Source: an uncultured Christensenella sp.
GTDB taxonomy: Bacteria; Bacillota; Clostridia; Christensenellales; UBA3700
NCBI GenBank assembly: GCA_910579785.1
Contig: CAJTVJ010000004.1
Location: 1-64,000 of the forward strand
Direction: 5' to 3'
DNA length: 64,000 nucleotides
Each line of letters starts with the position of its first letter. Within the stretch, counting starts at the first letter, position 1. Of this stretch, positions 25,439 through 34,472 are shown piece after piece. Both the position numbers and the translations under genes were made by a program. A model generated the notes under the pieces. It worked only from the letters and a program-made list of their open reading frames with translations. It was not told the origin of the DNA and made no database searches.

Positions 25439-26446
25439 ATGAGTGACGAAATAAAGATTTCTCTCGCATTGATAACTTCTTTTGCGCTTGCTATGCTTAT
25501 CGCGCCTCTCATTATCAGGATGATGAGAGCGCTCAAAGCGGGACAACCTATACTCAAATATGTGGACAAGCACGAGGGAAAGAGCGGCACGCCTACTATG
25601 GGCGGAATTATTTTTTTGCTTCCGACGGCGATAGTGACGGCGGTATTTTCTATCGGCGCTGGCAAGATGGGTATCGTCGCTATGGCAATCACGTTGAGTT
25701 ACGGACTTGTTGGACTTCTCGACGACTTTTTGAAAGTCAAACTGAGACACAACGAGGGATTAAAGGCATATCAAAAGATTATCGGTCAGCTTGGCATAGG
25801 AGTCATAGCGACATTGTATTGTTATAAAAACAGCTTTATCGGCTCAACGATAGAGCTGCCGTTTTGCGACGTAACGGTGGATATCAAATGGTGGTTTCTG
25901 CCTTTTTGTCTCTTTATCTATATCGCAATGACCAATGCGGTAAATCTCACCGACGGATTGGACGGACTTGTCGCCAAGTCTTCGTCTGTCAATTTGGTTT
26001 TTTATATTCTCATTATCTACGTATGCTTTTACAAAGCGATACAGATGGGACAGACGTTTTATGCAGAGCAGTTGCTTTCGCTTGAATTTTTTGCGGCGGC
26101 TATGCTTGGCAGTATGCTGGCGTTTATATGGCACAACAATCATCCGGCAAAGATATTTATGGGCGACACAGGGTCTTTGGCAATGGGCGGAGCATTGGCA
26201 TGTTTTGCAATTTTTATTTCCCAGCCTTTAATTATTCTTTTGACAGGCATAATGTATATAGTATCGTGCATATCAGTAATATTGCAGGTAGTAAGTTTTA
26301 AGTTGAGAAAAAAGAGGATTTTCCTTATTGCTCCTTATCACCATCACCTGGAATATAAAGGTATTCACGAGAACAGAATAGTCGGGTTTTATGCAATTAT
26401 CACTTTTATTGCAAGCGCGGTAGCGTTGATATCTGTCCTCGTATAG
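25439..26446 (+). CDS. mraY: Phospho-MurNAc-pentapeptide translocase MraY
   Basis: 335 residues from the ATG at 25439, with TTTGGAGGG upstream; an earlier frame start at 25403 would overlap murE. It is a polytopic membrane enzyme with about ten helices and the family motifs KHEGKSGTPTMGGI, GLLDDFLKVK (Asp-Asp), TNAVNLTDGLDGL, HNNHPAKIFMGDTGSLAMGG and the catalytic-loop APYHHHLE. It transfers phospho-MurNAc-pentapeptide to undecaprenyl phosphate to give lipid I. It is embedded between murE and murD. Confidence 0.97.
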   Translation: MSDEIKISLALITSFALAMLIAPLIIRMMRALKAGQPILKYVDKHEGKSGTPTMGGIIFLLPTAIVTAVFSIGAGKMGIVAMAITLSYGLVGLLDDFLKVKLRHNEGLKAYQKIIGQLGIGVIATLYCYKNSFIGSTIELPFCDVTVDIKWWFLPFCLFIYIAMTNAVNLTDGLDGLVAKSSSVNLVFYILIIYVCFYKAIQMGQTFYAEQLLSLEFFAAAMLGSMLAFIWHNNHPAKIFMGDTGSLAMGGALACFAIFISQPLIILLTGIMYIVSCISVILQVVSFKLRKKRIFLIAPYHHHLEYKGIHENRIVGFYAIITFIASAVALISVLV

Positions 26447-26455
26447 GAGGACGTT

Positions 26456-27781
26456 TTGAAAAATGCAGTCATAATCGGTTGGGGCAAGAGCGGCAAGGGC
26501 GCGGCGAAGTTGCTGCTTAATCACGGTATAGGAGTCAGCGTGTATGCAGACGCAGAGTTGGACCTTTCGTCATATCCGCAGGTGGACAACGTCAGCAAAC
26601 TCGATTATTTTGACGTGATAAGCGGCAAAGATACGCTTGTGCTTTCGCCGAGCGTGCCGATGGATCATCCTCTCGTGGAGTATGCAAGAAGATTTAATCT
26701 GTCGGTGATAGGCGAAATAGAGCTGGGATATAAATTCTGCAAAGGCAATATCATAGCTATCACAGGCACCAACGGTAAGACTACTACCACCAAGCTTATA
26801 GGCGATATTGTAAACGTAGGCGGCATAAAGGCGTATACTCTCGGCAATATCGGCGAAAGTTTTTGCGAGAGCGTCGACGCGATAGGAGAGAGGGAAATAG
26901 CCGTGTTGGAAGTTTCTTCTTTTCAGTTGCAAAGCGTCAAGGACTTTCATCCGCATATCGCAAGCTGTCTCAACGTCACTCCCGACCATATGGAAAGGCA
27001 TAAGACGATGGACAACTATGCCATGTCCAAATTCAATATATTCATAAATCAAGGCGCGGAAGATTACGCTATCCTCAACTATGACGACGCTGTCACAAGA
27101 GGATTTGTCGATATGATATCCGCGGACGTCTATTTTACCAGCAACTCATCCAAAGTCAGAGGCGCATTTGTCAGAGACGGCAAAATTATTGTGGATCTGG
27201 GAAAAGAGGAAGAACTCATATCTCTTGACGAGATACCTTTGAAAGGTAAGTTTAATTATCAAAACGTCATGACTGCCGCGCTTTCCTGCATTTTGCTTGG
27301 AGTGGACAAGGATGTGATAGCAGGGGCTATACGCAATTTCAAGCCGCCTAAATATCGCAATGAATACATAGGCGACATAGACGGCAAAAATATTTTCAAC
27401 GATTCCAAAGCTACCAATATCGACAGTACATTAAAGGCGTGCGAATCTATGCGCGGCGACACAGCGCTTATAGTCGGCGGCTATGACAAAGGCATAGCGT
27501 ATGACGGATTTTTTTCGGGACTGCCGAGTTGTGTCAAGCACATAATCGCGACGGGCGACAACGTATATTCGATCATGCAATTTCTGCCGTCATACCACGA
27601 GTATACTTTTGAGATAACCTCGTCGCTTCAAAGAGCGGCCGAGCTTGCGCTTGAAAAGGACGTGCGCAATATATTATTTTCCCCGACGACTTCCAGCTTT
27701 GACAGATACAGCGGATATATGGAGAGAGGCGAGCACTTTGACATGATAATCGGCTCGTTGAAGGACGGAGGTAAGTTGTGA
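26456..27781 (+). CDS. murD: UDP-MurNAc-L-Ala:D-Glu ligase MurD
   Basis: 441 residues. The start is a TTG at 26456, five bases after a perfect AGGAGG. The N-terminal Rossmann-like domain (VIIGWGKSGKGAAKLL), the ATPase P-loop (AITGTNGKTTTTKLIGDI), EVSSFQL, LNVTPDHMERH and the C-terminal NDSKATNIDSTLKA motif are all present. It adds D-glutamate to UDP-MurNAc-L-Ala. It overlaps ftsW by 4 bases, so the two are translationally coupled. Confidence 0.96.
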   Translation: MKNAVIIGWGKSGKGAAKLLLNHGIGVSVYADAELDLSSYPQVDNVSKLDYFDVISGKDTLVLSPSVPMDHPLVEYARRFNLSVIGEIELGYKFCKGNIIAITGTNGKTTTTKLIGDIVNVGGIKAYTLGNIGESFCESVDAIGEREIAVLEVSSFQLQSVKDFHPHIASCLNVTPDHMERHKTMDNYAMSKFNIFINQGAEDYAILNYDDAVTRGFVDMISADVYFTSNSSKVRGAFVRDGKIIVDLGKEEELISLDEIPLKGKFNYQNVMTAALSCILLGVDKDVIAGAIRNFKPPKYRNEYIGDIDGKNIFNDSKATNIDSTLKACESMRGDTALIVGGYDKGIAYDGFFSGLPSCVKHIIATGDNVYSIMQFLPSYHEYTFEITSSLQRAAELALEKDVRNILFSPTTSSFDRYSGYMERGEHFDMIIGSLKDGGKL

Positions 27782-28893
27782 AGGAAAGATGGAAGATTCA
27801 CAATAAGCTCTTGGTGTCGTGCGCTATATTTTTATCGTTGTTCGGCTTGGTCGTGCAATACAGCGCAAGCAGTTATTCAGCGCTAAATCAATTCGGCGAC
27901 GCGTTTTATTACGTCAAAAAGCAGGCGATAGCCTTGGTATTTGCCCTGGTCGTGATGTACGCGTTGAAATTTATCAACACAGAATGGCTCAAAAAGTGGC
28001 GTTACGTGATATTGGGATTTTCTCTCGTATTGCTTGCATTGGTATTTGTTCCAAAGATAGGCGTTGAGAATTACGGCGCAAAGAGGTGGATAAATCTCGG
28101 CTTTACTACAATGCAGCCGTCTGACGTTGCCAAGTTTGCGCTTGTGATATTCATTGCGGCTTGTCTTGACAAGAAGAGCATGCTGAGTTTTAAGAACATG
28201 TTGCCGGTGCTTATCTCGACTGCGCTGGTGTGCGTGCTTATAATGTTGGAGCCTAATATGTCGGTGACCATGTGCGTGGGTATCACGGTGGTGATAATGC
28301 TTATAGTCGGCGGCTGTAAATTCAAGCACTTTATGATAATGGCGATACCTGTGATAGCGGGAGTCATAGTGCTTATACTTATCGAGCCATACAGAGTCAA
28401 GAGACTTATGGCTTTTATAGACCCGTGGGCGTCGCCGCTTGGAGAGGGATATCAACTCATTCAATCGTATTATGCGCTTGGCAGCGGCGGACTTTTCGGT
28501 CTCGGACTTTTCAATTCGCGTCAAAAATATCTCTTCCTCACGTTTGCGGAAAGCGATTTTATTCTCTCCGTCGTAGGCGAAGAATTGGGATTTGTCGGAG
28601 TAGTAATGATACTCAGCATATTCTTTGTCGTCACTTATTGCGGAATAAAGATAGCAAAGAATGCAGGTAGCAGATTCGACTGCTATTTGGCTTGCGGAAT
28701 CAGCGCGGTGATAGCCGTGCAGGCGCTTCTCAACGTAGCGGTGATTTCGGGAAGTATTCCTCCGACGGGAATACCGTTGCCGTTTGTCAGCAACGGCGGT
28801 ACGTCGCTCGTATGTTTTATGTCTGGTATAGGGATTTTGGAGAATATAGGCTCAAAATCACAAGAGGGGTATCTCAATCATAAAATATATTGA
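27778..28893 (+). CDS. ftsW: SEDS glycosyltransferase FtsW/SpoVE
   Basis: 371 residues starting at a GTG that overlaps the murD stop (GTGA). About ten membrane helices are visible. SEDS features are VQYSASSYSA after helix 1, FVPKIGVENYGAKRWINLG (the W-containing loop), MQPSDVAKFALVIFIA, MLEPNMSVT, AFIDPWASPLGEGYQLIQS, FTFAESDFILSVVGEELGF-like (LTFAESDF...) and PTGIPLPFVSNGGTSL near the C terminus. It polymerises lipid II into glycan with a class B PBP. In Clostridia the dcw copy may serve division, the spore cortex or both. murG is missing downstream; murA follows. Confidence 0.95.
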   Translation: MKERWKIHNKLLVSCAIFLSLFGLVVQYSASSYSALNQFGDAFYYVKKQAIALVFALVVMYALKFINTEWLKKWRYVILGFSLVLLALVFVPKIGVENYGAKRWINLGFTTMQPSDVAKFALVIFIAACLDKKSMLSFKNMLPVLISTALVCVLIMLEPNMSVTMCVGITVVIMLIVGGCKFKHFMIMAIPVIAGVIVLILIEPYRVKRLMAFIDPWASPLGEGYQLIQSYYALGSGGLFGLGLFNSRQKYLFLTFAESDFILSVVGEELGFVGVVMILSIFFVVTYCGIKIAKNAGSRFDCYLACGISAVIAVQALLNVAVISGSIPPTGIPLPFVSNGGTSLVCFMSGIGILENIGSKSQEGYLNHKIY

Positions 28894-28950
28894 GAATAGA
28901 CGTATTTCCCTATGGAGATACGGCTTGCTTATTACGAATTGGAGAGAGAT

Positions 28951-30201
28951 ATGAAAGAATACATAATAAATGGCGGTCAGCCTTTGGACGGTGCTTTGGA
29001 GATAAAAGGAGCTAAAAACAGCATCTTGCCATTGATGGCTGCAAGCATTTTGACAGATGAAATTACAGTGTTGCACAACTGCCCCAACATAAGCGACGTG
29101 GACAGTATGATAAATATACTCGAAGGTTTAGGGAGTAAAATAATTCGCAGCGGAAGAGACGTGATAATTGACAACTCGATGACAGACAAGAGCGAGATAC
29201 CTGCCTCTTTGGCAAAAGAATTACGCTCCTCGGTTTTTTTATTGGGGTCGCTTTTATCTAGGCACAAAAAAGCCAAAGTTGCTTATCCTGGCGGATGCGA
29301 TATAGGATTGCGCCCGATCGACATACATATCACAGGACTTAGAGAACTCGGAATAGAGATTCAGGAACAAGGCGGTTATATACTGTGTAATTGCCTCAAT
29401 GCAAAGAGCGCGGATATAGTGCTTGACCTGCCAAGCGTCGGCGCGACGGAAAATCTTATGCTCGCGTCTGTATTCATAAAGGGCAAGACTGTGATAAGAA
29501 ATTGCGCCAAAGAGCCGGAGATTGTCGATTTGCAGAAATTTTTGAATACGATGGGCGCAAAGATACGCGGCGCAGGCAGCAGCGTGATAGTGGTGGAGGG
29601 CGTGGATAAACTTCATGGCATAGAGTATACTCCGATACCCGACAGGATAGTGGCAGGCACTTATCTTATTGCGGCGGCTATGTGCGGAGGCAACGTCGAA
29701 CTCAGCGGCGTAAATCCCGAACATATATCGTCTTTAATATCCAAATTGTCAAAAACTACTTGCAAAGTTCATATAAAAAATGATAGAATACTTATTAGAA
29801 GCAAAGGTAGACAAAAAAGTCTTGAATGTATAGAGACGATGTATTATCCCGGTTTTCCCACCGACTTGCAGTCGCAGATAATGGCGATGCAAACTGTGTC
29901 GAGAGGTACCAGCGTGATAGTTGAGAATATCTTTGAGACGAGATTTAAGACTGCAAGTCAGCTCAAAAAGCTTGGCGCGGACATCACGATAAAGGGAAGA
30001 GTCGCCGTCATTAGAGGCGTCAAAGAACTTATCGGGGCAGAAGTTGCGGCGAGCGATCTGCGCGGAGGAGCGTCTTTGGTGCTTGCCGGACTTGTGGCAA
30101 AAGGCACCAGCATAGTCAAAGATATACATTACATTGACAGAGGCTATGAAGATTTGTCTGTCGAATTGCAGAAATTGGGAGCAAACGTAAGAAGGACTTA
30201 A
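28951..30201 (+). CDS. murA: UDP-GlcNAc 1-carboxyvinyltransferase MurA
   Basis: 416 residues from the ATG at 28951, with TTGGAGAGAG upstream; an earlier frame start at 28912 adds an unlikely 13-residue leader. It shows the EPSP-synthase-like two-domain fold with KGAKNSILPLMAASIL, the catalytic loop YPGGCDIGLRPIDIHI (with the phosphoenolpyruvate-binding, fosfomycin-targeted Cys) and TYYPGFPTDLQSQ-like (MYYPGFPTDLQSQIM). It catalyses the first committed step of peptidoglycan synthesis. Placement between ftsW and ftsQ, where murG-murC-murB usually lie, resembles the murAA placement of some Firmicutes. Confidence 0.97.
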   Translation: MKEYIINGGQPLDGALEIKGAKNSILPLMAASILTDEITVLHNCPNISDVDSMINILEGLGSKIIRSGRDVIIDNSMTDKSEIPASLAKELRSSVFLLGSLLSRHKKAKVAYPGGCDIGLRPIDIHITGLRELGIEIQEQGGYILCNCLNAKSADIVLDLPSVGATENLMLASVFIKGKTVIRNCAKEPEIVDLQKFLNTMGAKIRGAGSSVIVVEGVDKLHGIEYTPIPDRIVAGTYLIAAAMCGGNVELSGVNPEHISSLISKLSKTTCKVHIKNDRILIRSKGRQKSLECIETMYYPGFPTDLQSQIMAMQTVSRGTSVIVENIFETRFKTASQLKKLGADITIKGRVAVIRGVKELIGAEVAASDLRGGASLVLAGLVAKGTSIVKDIHYIDRGYEDLSVELQKLGANVRRT

Positions 30202-30204
30202 TAA

Positions 30205-30939
30205 ATGAGAAAAAGACTTTGGATTATCTTGGGTATTGTCGTTGCGATAGCGTTTATCGCAGTGATGAGCTATTGCGTATTTTCGATAGGTAAGATAGAC
30301 GTCGACACTACCGTAGATATGGCGGTGATGACCAAGGAAGAAAAGTCCGAGATAATAGAGATAAGCGGCATACGCAAAGGCAAAAATATCTTTGCCATAG
30401 ACGAGAATATTGCCAAGAGTAATATTGAGTTGAGTATGCCGACTCTCAAAGTCATCTCTATTGAGAGAGCTTTTCCAAATATCGTCTATATCCACGTTAC
30501 TCGCCGCACCCCCGTATTTTGGATGCTGCTTGACGGAGGTAAGTATGCGATATTGGATAGAGAACTTAAAATCATTGAGATTTCCGACGTATATGATACT
30601 TCACTCACGCAGATTGTAGGAGTCAAGGCTGAGTCGGTTGCATTGGGAGAGATATTGCCCGACAGCAAAGTTTTGCTCAATCTAATAAAGGGCGCGGAAA
30701 CAAATTCCTTTATCAACGCAAGATTTTCGGCGTTTTACAGGAAGGTTGTCGTTGAGGAAAATTATATATATCTGACCAGCAACACGGGAGTTATATTTCA
30801 ACTTCCGATATCGCAGAATATCAACGAAAGCGTGACGGGAAGTTATGGATATTATCTCAACAACGCCAGCGAGCGTGGGCGCAACAGCGGATATATCTAT
30901 CTCGACGAATACGGTTGGTATTGGAAAGAGAGCCTTTAA
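30205..30939 (+). CDS. ftsQ: Cell division protein FtsQ/DivIB
   Basis: A 244-residue bitopic protein. A short basic N terminus (MRKRLW) and a membrane helix (about 5-27) precede a POTRA domain (about 30-105: ISGIRKGKNIFAIDENIAKSNI, then LPTLKVISIERAFPN-like IVYIHVTRR) and an FtsQ/DivIB beta domain (about 108-215: VFWMLLDGGKYAILDRELKIIEIS). It links FtsL/DivIC to the septal synthase. The start is 3 bases after the murA stop. It is probably the last gene of this transcript, because ftsA has its own promoter. Confidence 0.88.
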   Translation: MRKRLWIILGIVVAIAFIAVMSYCVFSIGKIDVDTTVDMAVMTKEEKSEIIEISGIRKGKNIFAIDENIAKSNIELSMPTLKVISIERAFPNIVYIHVTRRTPVFWMLLDGGKYAILDRELKIIEISDVYDTSLTQIVGVKAESVALGEILPDSKVLLNLIKGAETNSFINARFSAFYRKVVVEENYIYLTSNTGVIFQLPISQNINESVTGSYGYYLNNASERGRNSGYIYLDEYGWYWKESL

Positions 30940-31052
30940 GTCGATATCTTGCCATATATTTTAACAATTTGTCTGATTTTTCGACAAAGAAGTAGTATAT
31001 TTAACAATTATCTATACTTTTATAGCGTTTTGCAAAAATACATCTTTTCTCA

Positions 31053-31082
31053 TTGACAATTATAATATTATAATATTATAAT
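31053..31082 (+). promoter_or_regulatory. Sigma-A promoter abutting ftsA start (predicted leaderless mRNA)
   Basis: TTGACA (31053-31058), 18-bp spacer, TATAAT (31077-31082), then 6 bases to the ATG at 31089. The -10 lies in a tandem 8-base TATAATAT-type repeat. A TTCGACA heptamer is at 30980-30986. Confidence 0.75.
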
Positions 31083-31088
31083 AAATAT

Positions 31089-32273
31089 ATGAAAGACATT
31101 GCAATACTCGATTTTGGATCGGGCAAAATAACTTTTGCCGTTGGAATAAATTCAGTTGACAGCTCTTTTGTTGTTAAGAATTTTGCATCCGTCGAATACT
31201 CGGGATATTACAATGGGCAGTGGGTCTCAAAAGACGATTTGCAAGACGACGTTCAAAGGGCAATATCGCAGAGCGGTTTTGACTTTCGTCAGAAGACTTT
31301 GTTTGTCGTCGTGCCGTCGGAGTTTACTCAAATCAAGACCAGCGGCATGTACAGCGATTTCGGTAAGAGAAGAGAGATTACTTCGTCCCTGCTTATGCAG
31401 ATACACAACAAGGCTGAGGGGATAAAGCCGGGCGGGTATACTACGCTGTGTTCTTCTGCGATAGAATACGTCATAGACGGCAACCGTCATATTCTCGACC
31501 CGATAGGAGAGGTCGGCAACAGCATTTATGCCAATATGTCGTATGTGTTTTGCAAAGATACTTTTATCAACGACGTACACAGTATCGCGTTGAGATTGGG
31601 ATTTAAAGAGGTAAAATATATAGACGGCATATGGGCGATAGGCAGTCAGTTGATAGACAAACGCGCAAGAATAAACGGTGCGGTGCTAATTGACGTGGGA
31701 TATGCGTCGACGACTTTTGCGCTTGTCAAGGGCGACGGGCTTAAATATAAAAAGGACAAGCCTTTCGGCATAGGTTTTATGATAGACGGATTGGCAAATG
31801 CTTTGGGCGTTGATTATGAAGTCGCGCAAGATATGATGTCGCAGATAATTCTAAATATAGAGTGCGACGAGACAAGCGTATATCAATACCGTATCGGTAT
31901 GCGAAATTACGAGTGCAGGTCAAAGGATATCAATAAATATCTGCACAGTTTGATAAGCGCCGAGCTTGTGAATTTCGTTCATCAATGTATACGGGAAGTT
32001 GAGGAGGCGGAGGGTATGGAGACCAGCGTGATGTCTCAAAATTCTCTCGGCTCAATCAATCTTATGACTGAATATTATCTGACGGGCGGCGGATTGTGCG
32101 CATTGAGAGGCGGTCCGCAGTTTTTTGCAAGGTCTATCGAGCAAGAGTTAGACGTGTTGGTCGGCAATACCGCAGGATGGGACAAGCCGTATTACTCATC
32201 GCTCTTCGCGGCAATGGAAATAGCGGCAAAAATGAAGAAAAAAAGCACTTTGCTGGAAAAATTATTCGGCTAA
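31089..32273 (+). CDS. ftsA: FtsA-type actin-like cell division protein
   Basis: 394 residues. Actin-fold nucleotide motifs are visible: phosphate-1 (ILDFGSGKITFAVG), phosphate-2 (VLIDVGYASTTFALVKG) and adenosine (YYLTGGGLCALRG). The C terminus KMKKKSTLLEKLFG is an amphipathic helix like the FtsA membrane-targeting sequence. The protein is divergent from Bacillus FtsA in the middle, but position directly before ftsZ (20-base gap) supports the call. It tethers FtsZ filaments to the membrane. No Shine-Dalgarno is present, and the -10 box ends 6 bases before the ATG. Confidence 0.88.
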   Translation: MKDIAILDFGSGKITFAVGINSVDSSFVVKNFASVEYSGYYNGQWVSKDDLQDDVQRAISQSGFDFRQKTLFVVVPSEFTQIKTSGMYSDFGKRREITSSLLMQIHNKAEGIKPGGYTTLCSSAIEYVIDGNRHILDPIGEVGNSIYANMSYVFCKDTFINDVHSIALRLGFKEVKYIDGIWAIGSQLIDKRARINGAVLIDVGYASTTFALVKGDGLKYKKDKPFGIGFMIDGLANALGVDYEVAQDMMSQIILNIECDETSVYQYRIGMRNYECRSKDINKYLHSLISAELVNFVHQCIREVEEAEGMETSVMSQNSLGSINLMTEYYLTGGGLCALRGGPQFFARSIEQELDVLVGNTAGWDKPYYSSLFAAMEIAAKMKKKSTLLEKLFG

Positions 32274-32292
32274 ATGGGAGGAATACGATTTT

Positions 32293-33579
32293 ATGGCAGC
32301 AATGACAACAAAAATAAAAGTAGTAGGAGTAGGCGGTTGCGGAACAAACACCGTCGTTAGTATGATAAAAACGGGACTTAGAGGGGTCGACTTTTATATG
32401 GTCAACACCGACAATTCCCATTTAAAAGACGCAGTAGATAACATGCTGACAAGCGAAGAAGTGGAAGAGCTTGGCGAACATCTTAAAACGATAAATATCG
32501 GAGAAAAGGCAACGAAAGGTCAGGGGGCAGGCGCAGACCCGATTATGGGCGAAAAGGCTGCGGAAGAGTCGGTAAAAGAGCTGACAAACATGCTTGCCGG
32601 CACTGATTTGCTATTCATTGTCGCAGGTATGGGCGGCGGTACGGGAACGGGCGCTTCGCCTGTCATTGCAAAGATGGCAAAAGAGCTTAATCCCGAGATA
32701 CTTATCGTATCTGCGGTGACCAAACCGTTTGCGATAGAGTTTACAAGAAAGCAGAGCGTTGCAGAAAAAGGCATAGAAAAACTGCAAAGATATGTCGATT
32801 CTCTTATCATTATCCCCAATCAGCGTATGGTCGAGGGCGATCCTGGTATCACGCTTACGGGCGCGTATGAGAAGGTCAATAAGATTATTGCCAACGCAGT
32901 GAGAAGTATCAGCGATCTTATCAATTTCCCAAGCTATATCAACGTGGATTTTGCAGATATCAAAAAGACCATGAAAGGCAAAGGCTATTCGCATATTGGT
33001 CTTGGCGCAGGCGAAGGACCGAGCACTTCTGATAGAATGATAAAGGCTATCAAGTCGGCTGCAAATACAGACGTGCTCAATACTAACATATCGGGCGCGA
33101 CAGGACTTATAATCAATATTCAATCTTCTAAGGACATTGCTTACAGCGAGCTTGAAGACGCGCACAACTTTGTATCTGAGCTTGTGGCGAGAGACGTTGA
33201 GTGCATATTCGGACATCAGATAGACGAGAAGCTTGGTCAGAAAGTAATAGTGACTATTATAGCGGCAGGCTGTAAGGTAGAAAATTTGCCTTTGGGCGGT
33301 ATGTCGCAGGTGAACAGACCTACGTACGGTCAAGGGGCGCAGCCAAACGCTCAGCGCGTAGGTAATGCCGGAGGTTATGCGCCTCAACCGCAGCAAAGAC
33401 CTCAACCGAGAGTTCAGCCAAGACCTATGCCGCAAGTTGATATGACCCAACGCGCGCCTCAGCAACCGCCTGTCAGACCTACCAGAATAGATTCTACACA
33501 AGGGCGTGAAGTGCCTAATGACGCTCCTTCGTTTATGAAGAGGATATTGGGCAGAAAGAAGCCTGACAACAGACAGTAA
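32293..33579 (+). CDS. ftsZ: Cell division GTPase FtsZ
   Basis: 428 residues. The GTP-binding part has VVGVGGCGTNTVVSM, VNTDNSHL, the tubulin signature GGGTGTGASPVIA, RMVEGDPGIT and the T7-loop INVDFADIKKTMKGKG. A Gln/Pro/Arg-rich linker (about 340-405) precedes the conserved C-terminal peptide APSFMKRILGRKK, the binding site for FtsA and SepF. GGGAGG lies upstream of the ATG. It forms the Z ring. It is followed by a strong terminator, whose loop contains a Spo0A-like box. Confidence 0.98.
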   Translation: MAAMTTKIKVVGVGGCGTNTVVSMIKTGLRGVDFYMVNTDNSHLKDAVDNMLTSEEVEELGEHLKTINIGEKATKGQGAGADPIMGEKAAEESVKELTNMLAGTDLLFIVAGMGGGTGTGASPVIAKMAKELNPEILIVSAVTKPFAIEFTRKQSVAEKGIEKLQRYVDSLIIIPNQRMVEGDPGITLTGAYEKVNKIIANAVRSISDLINFPSYINVDFADIKKTMKGKGYSHIGLGAGEGPSTSDRMIKAIKSAANTDVLNTNISGATGLIINIQSSKDIAYSELEDAHNFVSELVARDVECIFGHQIDEKLGQKVIVTIIAAGCKVENLPLGGMSQVNRPTYGQGAQPNAQRVGNAGGYAPQPQQRPQPRVQPRPMPQVDMTQRAPQQPPVRPTRIDSTQGREVPNDAPSFMKRILGRKKPDNRQ

Positions 33580-33607
33580 GCGGTGAGATAAAGTAATAAT
33601 TCGAGTA

Positions 33608-33650
33608 CAAAAAATGTTTCATTCGACAAGAGTGGAACATTTTTTTAATT
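33608..33650 (+). terminator. Terminator of ftsZ
   Basis: AAAAAATGTTTCA and TGGAACATTTTTTT pair around the loop TTCGACAAGAG. The long U-run makes it a strong rho-independent terminator. Confidence 0.9.
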
Positions 33651-33665
33651 TTACTGCGTTATAAT
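33623..33665 (+). promoter_or_regulatory. spoIIGA promoter region with Spo0A-like box
   Basis: TTCGACA (33623-33629) equals the complement of the Spo0A box TGTCGAA. A perfect TATAAT lies at 33660-33665, 6 bases before the spoIIGA ATG, and no good -35 hexamer is present. Spo0A-activated sigma-A promoters often lack a normal -35. Confidence 0.55.
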
Positions 33666-33671
33666 GCGACT

Positions 33672-34445
33672 ATGCAAGTATATATTGAGTACGTGATATT
33701 GAATAATCTCTTGATAAATGCGTTGATACTCGTATTGACGTTGAGATTTATGCGTTACAAAATCAACAAGATAGCGCTGCTTTTTGCATCGACGATAGGA
33801 GTGGCATATGCGGTATTTTTGCCGATATTCGATATTATGAATATCTTTATACTCAAAGTTGTTCTTTCGCTTGTCATGGTGGCGACAGTCATGGGAAGGT
33901 GCAGGCTGAAAAGATATCTATGCGCGTGCGCGATATTTTTTGCGGTCACGTTTTCGCTCGGCGGTGCGGTGATCGGCATATCAAGTATGCTGTCGTATGA
34001 GCTGAGCGAACTTAGCAGTTCGCTGATACCGTTTTACGTTGCCGTTGCCGGATTGGGGGCGCTGTGTATGCAGAGACTTATAAGTAAATATGTGACGTTG
34101 GCAAGAAGAAAGTCAAAGTATGAAGAAAATGTTGTGTTGGCAGCCAACGGCGTTGAAGTCGAGTGCAAGGCTTATTATGACAGCGGCAACAGACTATATT
34201 ATAAAAACAAGCCTACTATAATAATAGACGAGAGTATTGCGCTTAGATTATATGGACAAAATGAACTTATTAAGTTGGATAGTTTTACTCAGATAGATAC
34301 GGTGACAGGCAAAAAACAGATGCAAGTTGTGCCGATCGACTACCTGAGAGAAGAGAAAAAGGGAGACAAGATATACGGCGTTTCGGCGGCAATATCGAGA
34401 CATATAAAGGGTGAATATAAGGTTGTATTGCATTGCGATCTATAA
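33672..34445 (+). CDS. spoIIGA: Sigma-E processing peptidase SpoIIGA
   Basis: 257 residues, with five membrane helices in about 1-140 (start YIEYVILNNLLINALILVLTLRFM). The cytoplasmic aspartyl-protease domain has the catalytic signature AYYDSGNRLY, the equivalent of the Bacillus DTGN site with Ser for Thr. It cleaves the pro-sequence of pro-SigE after a signal from SpoIIR. It is followed 27 bases later by sigE, the universal arrangement. No Shine-Dalgarno is visible and the -10 box is 6 bases before the ATG. Confidence 0.95.
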   Translation: MQVYIEYVILNNLLINALILVLTLRFMRYKINKIALLFASTIGVAYAVFLPIFDIMNIFILKVVLSLVMVATVMGRCRLKRYLCACAIFFAVTFSLGGAVIGISSMLSYELSELSSSLIPFYVAVAGLGALCMQRLISKYVTLARRKSKYEENVVLAANGVEVECKAYYDSGNRLYYKNKPTIIIDESIALRLYGQNELIKLDSFTQIDTVTGKKQMQVVPIDYLREEKKGDKIYGVSAAISRHIKGEYKVVLHCDL

Positions 34446-34472
34446 ATAGATTTTCAATTTGGAGGCATTGTT

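Noticed and set aside
23998..25692. A 564-codon open frame on the minus strand opposite murE/mraY
   Set aside because: It lies entirely opposite genes with full family motifs. Its translation is low-complexity and motif-free, as expected from antisense of codon-biased genes.
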